The notes under the pieces were generated by a model. The model was not told the origin of the DNA. It saw only the letters and a list, made by a program, of their open reading frames with translations, and made no database searches. From Gammaproteobacteria bacterium (lineage in GTDB: Bacteria; Pseudomonadota; Gammaproteobacteria; HK1), in assembly GCA_021773635.1 (NCBI GenBank), contig JAJFJV010000023.1, positions 99,118 to 163,117 of the forward strand: DNA of 64,000 bases, written 5' to 3'. Below, one piece after another: positions 55,697-64,000 of this stretch. The position numbers and the translations under genes are program-made. The stretch's first letter is position 1. Each line of letters opens with the position of its first letter.

Positions 55697-55758
55697 ATTC
55701 GGGCCATCGGGGCCGGCTCCGCTTTGCTGAAGCAAAGGTCCCACTCAATACACTTTAC

Positions 55759-55849
55759 TGGCGGAGAGGGAGGGATTCGAACCCTCGATGGGCGATTAAC
55801 CCATACTCCCTTAGCAGGGGAGCGCCTTCAGCCGCTCGGCCACCTCTCC
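55759..55849 (-). tRNA. tRNA-Ser (GCT)
   Basis: 91-nt class-II tRNA with long variable arm and encoded CCA. Acceptor GGAGAGG / CCTCTCC, anticodon loop CTGCTAA (anticodon GCT). Follows csrA as in many Gammaproteobacteria. Confidence 0.97.
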
Positions 55850-55912
55850 AGACTGTTGCGAGCGCGGAGCATACCGGCGTAATTCTCTCGCGTCAAAGGG
55901 TCCGTCAGGTGC

Positions 55913-56122
55913 TTATACGTTACCCACGTTATCCTCGTCCGAACCCTCATCTCCTTCACGTTCCTTGCGGATCCGCTCAAAAATTTCTTCGCGATGCACG
56001 GAGATATCCCGGGGTGCATTCACACCGATACGCACCTGGTTTCCCTTCACTCCCAGAACGGTCACCGTGACCTCGTCACCTATCATCAGGGACTCACCTA
56101 CTCTTCTGGTCAAAATCAGCAT
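55913..56122 (-). CDS. csrA: Carbon storage regulator CsrA
   Basis: 69-aa translational regulator binding GGA-containing mRNA leaders. N-terminal [18 protein letters not shown] and [18 protein letters not shown] are fully standard, including the RNA-contact Arg of the C-terminal strand. The tail is acidic ([14 protein letters not shown]). Between lysC and tRNA-Ser. Confidence 0.98.
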   Translation of the reverse strand: MLILTRRVGESLMIGDEVTVTVLGVKGNQVRIGVNAPRDISVHREEIFERIRKEREGDEGSDEDNVGNV

Positions 56123-56205
56123 TTCTATACCTTCCTCGCGAGTTCAGCACTGTGTTACAGGCCAGACCCTCAATAATTCTATATGGAGCCTCTAACCGGA
56201 CAGGT

Positions 56206-57435
56206 TCAGTCTTCTTCCGACTCCTGGTCCAGGTCAAAAGCGGTGTGCAGTGCACGCACTGCCAATTCGAGATACTTCTCATCAACCACAACGGAGATCT
56301 TGATCTCCGAGGTGGAGATCATCTGGATATTGATCCCTTCAGCAGCGAGCGCGCCAAACATCGTGCTGGCGATCCCGGCGTGGGAGCGCATCCCGACACC
56401 AACGAGCGAGATCTTAACAATACTCGCGTCCCCGGTCACTTCTTGCGCACCCAGCTCACGGCAGGTGGACTCCAGCAGGGCCAGCGCCCGTTCGTGATCA
56501 TTACGGTGCACGGTAAAGGTGAAATCGGTGGCGTTCTCGTTGCTGATATTCTGCAGGATCATATCCACTTCGATATTGGCATCGGCCACCCCATCCAGTA
56601 TCTGATAGGCAATGCCCGGCTTGTCCGGCACACCCAGTACGGTGATCTTGCCCTCGTCACGGTTAAAGGCGATGCCGGAAATCAAAGGTTGTTCCATTTC
56701 TGCTTCCTCGGGGGCAATCAGAGTGCCCTCTCCTGGTTCAAAAGATGACAATACACGGATCGGCACGTTGTACTTGCTGGCAAATTCCACGGCGCGGATT
56801 TGCAGCACCTTGGCGCCAAGACTGGCCAGTTCCAGCATTTCCTCAAAGGTCAGCCGATCAAGCTTGCGTGCCTTGGGCACGACCCGCGGGTCAGTGGTAT
56901 AAACCCCGTCCACATCGGTATAAATCTGGCATTCCTTCGCCCCCAGAGCGGCCGCCAATGCCACTGCGGTAGTATCCGAACCACCTCGTCCCAAGGTGGT
57001 GATATTGCCGTCCTCATCCACCCCCTGAAAGCCAGCCACAACAACTATCCGGCCCTTTTCCAGATCGCGACGGATGCGGCGCTGATCGATATCCAGGATA
57101 CGTGCCTTGTTAAAGGCGCTATCGGTGCGAATATGGACCTGGGCCCCGGTGTAGGAAACCGCCGGACAGTTCCATTCCGCCAGGCACATGCTGAGCAGGG
57201 CTATCGTGACCTGCTCGCCGGTGGATAGCAGCACGTCAAGCTCCCGTGGATTGGGATTGTCCGAGGCCTCCAGGGCCAGCCCCATGAGGCGATTGGTCTC
57301 GCCGCTCATGGCAGACACCACGATCACCACATCATGCCCCTTGCGGCGATCCTCCTGAGCCTGCTCGGCCACGACCCGGATACGCTCCAGGTCCGCCACC
57401 GAAGTACCGCCGTATTTCTTTACCATCAATGCCAT
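56206..57435 (-). CDS. lysC: Aspartate kinase
   Basis: 409-aa kinase starting the lysine/threonine/methionine pathway. Kinase part with KYGGTSVADLERI at the N-terminus and GRGGSDTTAVALAAAL; two ACT domains at the C-terminus give lysine/threonine feedback. Length of the Pseudomonas-type single-function enzyme. Upstream of csrA, downstream of alaS. Confidence 0.97.
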   Translation of the reverse strand: MALMVKKYGGTSVADLERIRVVAEQAQEDRRKGHDVVIVVSAMSGETNRLMGLALEASDNPNPRELDVLLSTGEQVTIALLSMCLAEWNCPAVSYTGAQVHIRTDSAFNKARILDIDQRRIRRDLEKGRIVVVAGFQGVDEDGNITTLGRGGSDTTAVALAAALGAKECQIYTDVDGVYTTDPRVVPKARKLDRLTFEEMLELASLGAKVLQIRAVEFASKYNVPIRVLSSFEPGEGTLIAPEEAEMEQPLISGIAFNRDEGKITVLGVPDKPGIAYQILDGVADANIEVDMILQNISNENATDFTFTVHRNDHERALALLESTCRELGAQEVTGDASIVKISLVGVGMRSHAGIASTMFGALAAEGINIQMISTSEIKISVVVDEKYLELAVRALHTAFDLDQESEED

Positions 57436-57494
57436 AGGTTACCCGTGGCACTTCTCAAAAGTGCCGCGTCTCCTGAATAAAATACTGATTTAAG

Positions 57495-60101
57495 TTACGA
57501 ATCCAGCTGCTGCTCTACCCATCCAGGCACCGAAGCAAGCGCCTGGTCTATATTCGCCGGCTGAGTTCCACCGGCCTGGGCCATATCCGGACGTCCGCCG
57601 CCCTTACCCCCAACCTGTTTGGCCACGTGATTCACCAGCGGGCCTGCCTGAATGCGATCGGTGGCGTCAGCCGTGACGCCCGCCACCAGACTCAGCTTGT
57701 CGCCACTGACCGCCGCCAGCACCACTACCGCCGTGCCGAGCTTGTTTTTCAATTGGTCAACGGTGTTACGCAAAGCGTTACGATCCTCACCCTCGAATAT
57801 GGCGGCCAGCACCTTGAGACCATTCACCTCTACGGCCTGACCTGCCAGTTGCTCACCCTGATTACTCGCCATGCGCACCTTGATGCGTGCCAGTTCCTTT
57901 TCCATTTCATTATTACGGGCAAGGACTTGTCCAAACTTGTCCTCCATGGAATCAAGGTCACTTTTCAGCATCGCGGCCAAACGAGCCTCGCGGCTCTCGG
58001 CCTCCCTGACCCAGGCCAGCGCCTCGGTCCCCGTAATGGCCTCGATACGGCGGACCCCGGCGGCAACGCCTGTCTCTGTGGTGAGCTTGAACAAACCAAT
58101 ATCCCCGGCCCGACTCACATGGGTGCCGCCACACAATTCGGTGGAATGCTCACCGATACTCAGCACCCGCACAACCTCGTCATATTTCTCGCCGAACAGT
58201 GCCTGGGCGCCACTCTCAATGGCCTCATCCCGGGACATCAGTACCGTAGAAATCTCGGTATTTTCGATAATCCAGTAATTGACCTGCTGTTCAATCTCCT
58301 GCAGTTCCCCACTGGAGACCGGTTCAAAATGGGAAAAGTCAAAGCGAAGCCGATCCGGCCCTACCCGTGACCCCTTCTGGGAGACATGACTACCGAGCAC
58401 CTTGCGCAAGGCCGCATGCAGCAGGTGGGTAGCGGAGTGATTTCGTGCCGTTGCCAGACGCTGGTCCGTATACACGCTCGCCTTGAGCTCATCGCCAATC
58501 CGCAGCTCCCCATCGGTCAGAATCCCGGCGTGTACGACTGCCTGAGCCTGGCGCTGGGTATCGGTCACCTTGAAACGTATCCCGCGAGCCTTGAGCAGGC
58601 CATGGTCGCCCACCTGGCCTCCGGATTCCGCATAGAAGGGGGTACGCTCCAGTACCACCAGGCCGTGATCCTCCGGTTGCATTACCTCCGCCGCCACGCC
58701 GTCCACATAAAGGGCCAGGACCCGTGATTTTCCGGTTAATTCCTCGTAGCCGACAAATTCACTGGTTTCACCACACTCCACCAGCGGTGCAGCGCTGTCA
58801 CCAAAACGGCTGGCCGCCCGGGCACGGTCACGCTGGGCCTCCATTTCCTGCTCGAAACCGGCCATATCAAGACCGAGACCCCGCTCTCTGGCCACATCCG
58901 CGGTCAGATCCGCCGGGAAGCCAAAGGTGTCATAAAGGCGAAATACGGTTTCACCTGACAGGGTCTTGCCCTTCAGTTCATCCACCGCCTGATCGAGCAT
59001 GCGCATGCCCTGTTCGAGCGTCTCGGCGAAGCGCTCCTCCTCCTGCAACAATACCTTTTCCACCAGCGCACGCTGCTCCCGGAGATCGGGAAAGGCATCC
59101 CCCATCTCGCTGGCCAGCGGCGCAACGAGACGATGAAAAAAAGCGCCCTCGGCACCGAGCTTATGGCCGTGACGAATGGCACGACGGATGATACGCCGCA
59201 GCACATAACCGCGACCTTCGTTGGAGGGGATAACGCCATCGGCAACGAGAAAGGCGCAGGAGCGAATATGATCGGCAATTACCCGCAGGGACTGGTTATC
59301 ACGCGCCAGCACACCGGTGACATCACCCGTGCTTTCAATCAAGTCCCGAAAGAGATCGATCTCGTAATTGTTGTGCTGTCCCTGCAGCACCGCCGCGAGG
59401 CGTTCAAGCCCCATGCCGGTGTCTACCGAGGGTTTGGGAAGTGGCTCCAGATGGCCCGTTGCATCCCGGTTGTACTGCATGAATACGAGATTCCAGATCT
59501 CGATGTAGCGATCGCCATCCTCGTCCGCACTACCGGGGGGACCACCGGGAATTTCCGGACCATGATCATAAAAGATCTCGGAACAGGGGCCGCAGGGACC
59601 GGTCTCGCCCATGGACCAGAAATTATCCTTTGCCCCACAGCGCGAGAAGCGCTCCGGGCTAACGCCCATCTCCTTAATCCAGATATCGGCCGATTCGTCA
59701 TCGTCCTCAAAGACCGTTACCCACAGCCGTTCCGGTGCCAAACCATATTGTTCGGTCAGTAGTTCCCAAGCGTAGGCGATGGCCTCACGCTTGAAATAAT
59801 CACCAAAGCTGAAGTTTCCCAGCATCTCGAAGAAGGTGTGGTGGCGAGCGGTGTAACCGACATTTTCCAGATCATTGTGCTTGCCGCCAGCGCGCACACA
59901 GCGCTGGCTGGAGACCGCGCGGTGATAAGGGCGCGCCTCGGTGCCGAGGAAGACATCCTTGAACTGCACCATGCCCGCGTTGGTGAACAGCAGCGTAGGA
60001 TCATCCGCCGGCACCAGCGAACTGCTGGGCACCACGGTATGGCCGCGGGCACTGAAATAATCCAGAAAGGTCTGACGAATCTCGCTCGTTCGCATGCTCA
60101 T
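57495..60101 (-). CDS. alaS: Alanyl-tRNA synthetase
   Basis: 868 aa, full length. Class II catalytic core ([15 protein letters not shown]), editing domain with [11 protein letters not shown] and the CGGTHVS zinc motif, and C-Ala end [13 protein letters not shown] second ATG at residue 3 is an alternative start. 18 bp behind recX. Confidence 0.98.
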   Translation of the reverse strand: MSMRTSEIRQTFLDYFSARGHTVVPSSSLVPADDPTLLFTNAGMVQFKDVFLGTEARPYHRAVSSQRCVRAGGKHNDLENVGYTARHHTFFEMLGNFSFGDYFKREAIAYAWELLTEQYGLAPERLWVTVFEDDDESADIWIKEMGVSPERFSRCGAKDNFWSMGETGPCGPCSEIFYDHGPEIPGGPPGSADEDGDRYIEIWNLVFMQYNRDATGHLEPLPKPSVDTGMGLERLAAVLQGQHNNYEIDLFRDLIESTGDVTGVLARDNQSLRVIADHIRSCAFLVADGVIPSNEGRGYVLRRIIRRAIRHGHKLGAEGAFFHRLVAPLASEMGDAFPDLREQRALVEKVLLQEEERFAETLEQGMRMLDQAVDELKGKTLSGETVFRLYDTFGFPADLTADVARERGLGLDMAGFEQEMEAQRDRARAASRFGDSAAPLVECGETSEFVGYEELTGKSRVLALYVDGVAAEVMQPEDHGLVVLERTPFYAESGGQVGDHGLLKARGIRFKVTDTQRQAQAVVHAGILTDGELRIGDELKASVYTDQRLATARNHSATHLLHAALRKVLGSHVSQKGSRVGPDRLRFDFSHFEPVSSGELQEIEQQVNYWIIENTEISTVLMSRDEAIESGAQALFGEKYDEVVRVLSIGEHSTELCGGTHVSRAGDIGLFKLTTETGVAAGVRRIEAITGTEALAWVREAESREARLAAMLKSDLDSMEDKFGQVLARNNEMEKELARIKVRMASNQGEQLAGQAVEVNGLKVLAAIFEGEDRNALRNTVDQLKNKLGTAVVVLAAVSGDKLSLVAGVTADATDRIQAGPLVNHVAKQVGGKGGGRPDMAQAGGTQPANIDQALASVPGWVEQQLDS

Positions 60102-60119
60102 CGCTGCAATACTTTGCCT

Positions 60120-60575
60120 TTAATCATCATCTGCATCGCCCATGGCACCGCGGATCTGTTCCGCAGTGAAGCCACGGTAATGCAGGAACTTCATCTGTCG
60201 TGCCCGTTCCCGATATTCCTTCGGGCTGACGGGGCCAAAACGCTTGTTTCTGACCGCCACGGCGCATTGCCACCACTGTCGATCTCCAGGATCGAGGAAA
60301 TCCTCAATCAGGACATCATCAATACCCTTATCCCGCAGTTCGGCCCGAATTCTTACCGGGCCCTGGCCCCGCCCGGAACGATAACGAACGATCATCTCCG
60401 TAAAACGGCGCTCCGAAAGCAGATCTTCCCGCTGCAGCTGGTCGAGTACCGCGCTGATGAGTTTCGCCTCAAAGCCCCTGCTCTTCAGCTTATTGGCCAG
60501 CTCCCGTACCGAATGCTCGCGCCGGCTCAGTAAGTGCAGGGCCTTGTCACGAACCTCGGCCAGATCCTCGCTCAG
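60120..60575 (-). CDS. recX: RecX recombination regulator with CTG start
   Basis: 151-aa inhibitor of RecA filaments. The frame has no ATG, GTG or TTG before its conserved N-terminal region ([20 protein letters not shown]). The CTG at 60575 overlaps the recA stop as CTGA and is preceded by GGAGGCGGAGG, a strong ribosome-binding site. This gives the usual RecX length. The first ATG, at 60395, would remove about 60 residues of the conserved first repeat. Start codon is an inference. Confidence 0.85.
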   Translation of the reverse strand: MSEDLAEVRDKALHLLSRREHSVRELANKLKSRGFEAKLISAVLDQLQREDLLSERRFTEMIVRYRSGRGQGPVRIRAELRDKGIDDVLIEDFLDPGDRQWWQCAVAVRNKRFGPVSPKEYRERARQMKFLHYRGFTAEQIRGAMGDADDD

Positions 60576-61606
60576 GCCTCCGCCTCCACCGCTTCCTCAA
60601 TCTTGGGCCCGGCCGAGCTCGCCAACAGGCGACTGCGCAGTTCGCTATCGATCTCCTGGGCAATCTCCGGGTTTTCCTTGAGGAACAGGCGCGCATTATC
60701 TTTGCCCTGACCAATACGATCGCCCTTATAGCTGTACCAGGCACCGGCCTTGTCAACCAGACCGTGCTCAACCCCCAGGGTGATCAGCTCGCCAAAACGG
60801 GAGAAGCCCTCGCCATAGAGAATATCGAATTCCACTTGGCGAAATGGCGGTGCCACCTTGTTCTTCACCACCTTGACCCGGGTCTGGTTGCCAATGATCT
60901 CGTCGCCCTTCTTGATGGCGCCGATGCGGCGGATGTCAAGACGTACCGACGAATAGAACTTCAGGGCATTGCCGCCGGTGGTAGTCTCTGGGCTGCCAAA
61001 CATCACGCCAATCTTCATGCGAATCTGGTTGATGAAGATCACCAGGGTATTGGAACGCTTGATATTGGCGGTGAGCTTGCGCAAGGCCTGGGACATCAGG
61101 CGCGCCTGCAGGCCCACATGGTGGTCCCCCATCTCGCCCTCCAGTTCCGCCTTCGGGGTCAATGCCGCCACCGAGTCCACTACCACGACTTCCACCGCAC
61201 CGGAGCGCACCAGCATATCGGTGATCTCCAGTGCCTGTTCTCCGGTATCGGGCTGGGACATGAGCAACTCGTCCACGTTAACTCCGATCTTCCCTGCGTA
61301 GCCCGGGTCCAGGGCGTGTTCCGCATCCACAAAGGCGACCGTGCCACCCAGCTTCTGTGCCTGCGCCAGCACTTCGAGGGTCAGTGTGGTCTTGCCTGAG
61401 GATTCCGGGCCGTAGATCTCCACCACTCGCCCCCGCGGCAAACCACCGATGCCAAGGGCGATATCTAGCCCTAGGGAACCCGTGGGAATGGCGTCCATCT
61501 CGCCCGCGGCTGGCCGGTCACCCATACGCATGACCGCACCCTTTCCGAACTGTCGTTCGATCTGGCTAAGGGCCGCACCCAGGGCCCGTTTCTTGTTTTC
61601 GTCCAT
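60572..61606 (-). CDS. recA: Recombinase RecA
   Basis: 344-aa DNA recombinase. Walker [11 protein letters not shown] (67-76), Walker [12 protein letters not shown]1/L2 loops around MSQALRKLT and [16 protein letters not shown]. Strong ribosome-binding site GGAGG before the ATG at 61606. A LexA-like box is 78 bp upstream. Confidence 0.99.
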   Translation of the reverse strand: MDENKKRALGAALSQIERQFGKGAVMRMGDRPAAGEMDAIPTGSLGLDIALGIGGLPRGRVVEIYGPESSGKTTLTLEVLAQAQKLGGTVAFVDAEHALDPGYAGKIGVNVDELLMSQPDTGEQALEITDMLVRSGAVEVVVVDSVAALTPKAELEGEMGDHHVGLQARLMSQALRKLTANIKRSNTLVIFINQIRMKIGVMFGSPETTTGGNALKFYSSVRLDIRRIGAIKKGDEIIGNQTRVKVVKNKVAPPFRQVEFDILYGEGFSRFGELITLGVEHGLVDKAGAWYSYKGDRIGQGKDNARLFLKENPEIAQEIDSELRSRLLASSAGPKIEEAVEAEA

Positions 61607-61683
61607 GTCATCCTCCAGGAAAATCCAGGGGCGTTTCCCTTGCCCCGGCGATTAAAATCAATGCGCAGCGTCGCTGCAAAGCG

Positions 61684-61699
61684 CTGCATTATCCCACAG
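61684..61699 (-). promoter_or_regulatory. Candidate LexA box upstream of recA
   Basis: CTGTGGGATAATGCAG on the minus strand fits the CTG-N10-CAG SOS-box pattern and stands 78 bp before recA. Only the ends match well; the middle is not the typical TATATATATA. Confidence 0.45.
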
Positions 61700-62266
61700 T
61701 TAGCAGCCGGCTCCCAAGGTGCCGTGCTTACCCCCCGCAAGCAACCACCGGCCCCGGATTTCATAGCGCACTCCACCGTCTACGGGAATAGAGGCAAGCA
61801 GCTGAAAATCCTTTGCCCGCCATTCAATCGGGGGGTGGCTTCCAATTTGCACACGCCTGCGCACCCTCCGCGCCAAGGTAATGTGAGGGCGATAAGGACG
61901 CTGCTCCGGACTCAATCCACAAACTATCGCACCCTTCTTCAGTTCGCCAACCAGTTCCAGCAAGAGCGCGGGAGTAATGTCGGGAGCCGACCACATAACT
62001 TGCGAGCGCCGCCAGCTTCCAATGTGTTCAAACAGCGGAGATACAGGTGCGCCCTCAATACCTTCGGCCATCTCCAGCAGACAGCGCTCCCTCTCCGGCT
62101 CCGTATTGCCGAGAAATAGCAGGGTGAGATGGATGTTTTCCGGCGGCACCACTCGCGCACCGCGGGGAGCGCTGCTTACCGCAAGTGCGTGTAGCTTCTG
62201 AGCAGTAGCCGGGTCAGGCGTCAGGGCAAAAAACAATCGTGATACGGGCTGGTGCTCAGCGCTCAT
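61700..62266 (-). CDS. thpR: RNA 2',3'-cyclic phosphodiesterase (LigT/ThpR)
   Basis: 188-aa 2H phosphoesterase with two H-x-T motifs, IHLTLLFLG and PHITLARR. The ATG at 62266 overlaps the pncC stop (ATGA); upstream extension is inside pncC. Confidence 0.93.
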   Translation of the reverse strand: MSAEHQPVSRLFFALTPDPATAQKLHALAVSSAPRGARVVPPENIHLTLLFLGNTEPERERCLLEMAEGIEGAPVSPLFEHIGSWRRSQVMWSAPDITPALLLELVGELKKGAIVCGLSPEQRPYRPHITLARRVRRRVQIGSHPPIEWRAKDFQLLASIPVDGGVRYEIRGRWLLAGGKHGTLGAGC

Positions 62267-62750
62267 TCGGCTAACAGGGCGAGGACGCCTTCGAGCGCAC
62301 AAGCCACCGCCTGAATCCGTACCGCCAGACGATCCCCTTCGAGGTGCAGACAACGCACCCTGGCACCTCGGTCCCGCCGTCCCCAGGCAATCCATACCGT
62401 CCCCACCGGCTTGTCGGGCGTACCACCCTCAGGACCCGCGATGCCACTTATTGCCACGCTGATATCCGCGGGACTGCGCACCAGTGCACCGGCCGCCATC
62501 TCCAAAACGACCTCCCGGCTCACCGCCCCGTGGCGAGCCAAAGTATCCGCACTGACTCCCAATAACGCCTCCTTGGCGCGGTTGCTGTAGGTGACAAAAC
62601 CACGCTCGAACCACGCGGAGCTACCGGGAATATCGGTAATTACGGCAGCTATGGCACCACCAGTACAGGATTCCGCGGTAACGAGTATCTGTTCGGCACC
62701 CGCCAGAGCCTTGCCGACTCTCCGCGACAAAACCTCTAAATCAACAGCCA

Positions 62751-62751
<1 letters not shown>
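62263..62751 (-). CDS. pncC: Nicotinamide-nucleotide amidase (CinA C-terminal domain)
   Basis: 162-aa stand-alone CinA C-domain that deamidates NMN in NAD recycling. TAESCTGGAIAAVITDIPGS and ISGIAGPEGGTPDKPVGTV are signatures. Start at 62751 overlaps the tadA stop. The order pncC-recA is common in Gammaproteobacteria. Confidence 0.96.
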
Positions 62752-63317
<566 letters not shown>

Positions 63318-63385
63318 TTACGCTAACGTGCTGAATTATAAAAATAACAGGCACGGATAGCTCTGAAACTCGCTGTTCCTCTAGA

Positions 63386-64000
63386 ATGGATTTCTGTCGT
63401 ATGCATCTTTCGCTCGCAAAGCTGGAAGGTAGCGCCGCCGCATGGATTGCCGTGCTGGGAGGGGTGCTCGCCAGCCCCACTGTACTTTCGGTGCCCACCG
63501 TTACCAATAATGACTGGGGACAGTTCAAGATTACCGAAGTATTTACCACAGCGGCAGAGCGCGGTGGACCCGATAATTCCTATCTGTATTCGGTTCAAAA
63601 TCTATCCGCAAATGCCGTTACTTTATTTCGGGTGGCAAATCCGAACAATCTTACCTATACCGTCGCCACCCCAGCCGGATGGACAAATAGAGGAACCCAA
63701 AACGTCCTCTGGGAAAATGGCTCGATCGCACCAGGAGCCACCTTGTCTGGCTTCGAAATTTTCACCCCGGGCCTACTACCTGAATTGACATCACCACCGT
63801 TCGCTGCCAGTAACACCGGTTGGATTCAAACTACTGGCGGGAGTTTTTTTGGTGATCTGTCCCATCTGGGCGGAGGCGTCGTGGCGCCCGTAGCAGGCAC
63901 TGACGTAGTCGCCGAAAGTACCGAGTTGAAAGCCAGCAGCCCGACGGTAACGCCAGAAGTCCAAAAACAGGGCATGGCCCAGCAATCGGTGATTATCGAG
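63386..64000 (+). CDS. Secreted protein of unknown function, 3' end outside the window
   Basis: The frame from the ATG at 63386 (a second ATG at 63401) is open to the right edge, 205 codons. An N-terminal hydrophobic stretch (AAWIAVLGGVLASP) looks like a signal peptide. The following part is Asn/Thr/Gly-rich, with NSYLYSVQNLS, FRVANPNNLTYTVATPAGW, VLWENGSIAPGATLSGFEI, resembling extracellular beta-sandwich proteins. No family named. It is divergent from tadA. Confidence 0.7.
   Translation, partial: MDFCRMHLSLAKLEGSAAAWIAVLGGVLASPTVLSVPTVTNNDWGQFKITEVFTTAAERGGPDNSYLYSVQNLSANAVTLFRVANPNNLTYTVATPAGWTNRGTQNVLWENGSIAPGATLSGFEIFTPGLLPELTSPPFAASNTGWIQTTGGSFFGDLSHLGGGVVAPVAGTDVVAESTELKASSPTVTPEVQKQGMAQQSVIIE

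Overview
The window reads as a chromosomal segment of a gammaproteobacterium. The strongest signs are two conserved gene orders: tadA-pncC-thpR-recA-recX-alaS-lysC-csrA-tRNA-Ser-tRNA-Arg (55577-63260, all minus) and orn-nnrD-tsaE-amiB with rsgA nearby (33358-40243). Others are Rsd, PabB, RarD, YbiT and a MASE3-like GGDEF/EAL protein. Both window edges cut genes: an MBL-fold hydrolase at 1-44 (minus) and a secreted protein at 63386-64000 (plus).

Region by region. 236-3213: TRAP transporter DctPQM. 3286-6113: ArsR repressor, ArsI/CadI-type metalloenzyme, glutathione-dependent formaldehyde dehydrogenase and S-formylglutathione hydrolase, all on one strand. ArsI-type C-As lyases demethylate methylarsenite, so the two formaldehyde enzymes may remove a carbon by-product. 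6173-10075: a membrane-anchored TAXI receptor and two tandem DUF4139-like proteins. 10149-17871: two Glu/Leu/Phe/Val-type dehydrogenases, a three-gene 2-oxoacid:acceptor oxidoreductase (gamma-delta fused, alpha, beta) and an acyl-CoA ligase, a plausible amino acid to 2-oxoacid to acyl-CoA route. 18081-21892: cold-shock protein, TlpA-like redoxin, HAD hydrolase, TenA and ThiD, and a small lipoprotein. 22223-24971: cytochrome b, triheme and octaheme cytochromes c forming an electron-transfer module.

25254-32943 is the accessory region. It holds a HepT toxin with an HTH-MNT fusion antitoxin, the tail of an hsdM methyltransferase, a RAYT transposase with perfect 22-bp inverted ends, a beheaded HigB toxin with an intact HigA, and then an AT-richer three-gene cassette. 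That cassette contains a MORC-like GHKL ATPase with a small winged-helix-like partner, and a divergent 727-aa protein that carries both an alpha-CTD-like helix-hairpin-helix and a sigma-70 region-4-like HTH. It ends close to a tRNA-Thr gene and is the best candidate for an undescribed, possibly defensive, system.

33358-55274 is mostly core metabolism and housekeeping: cell-wall amidase, NAD(P)HX repair, RNA turnover, proteolysis, thiolase/CoA-transferase, c-di-GMP signalling, glyoxalase II, phosphate transport and ABC-F. Two related 214-216-bp MITEs (11606-11821, 34779-34992), a third palindromic element (53523-53620) and 19-nt copies of tRNA 3' ends next to tRNA-Arg and tRNA-Ser are the main non-coding surprises. 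recX seems to start at a CTG overlapping the recA stop.
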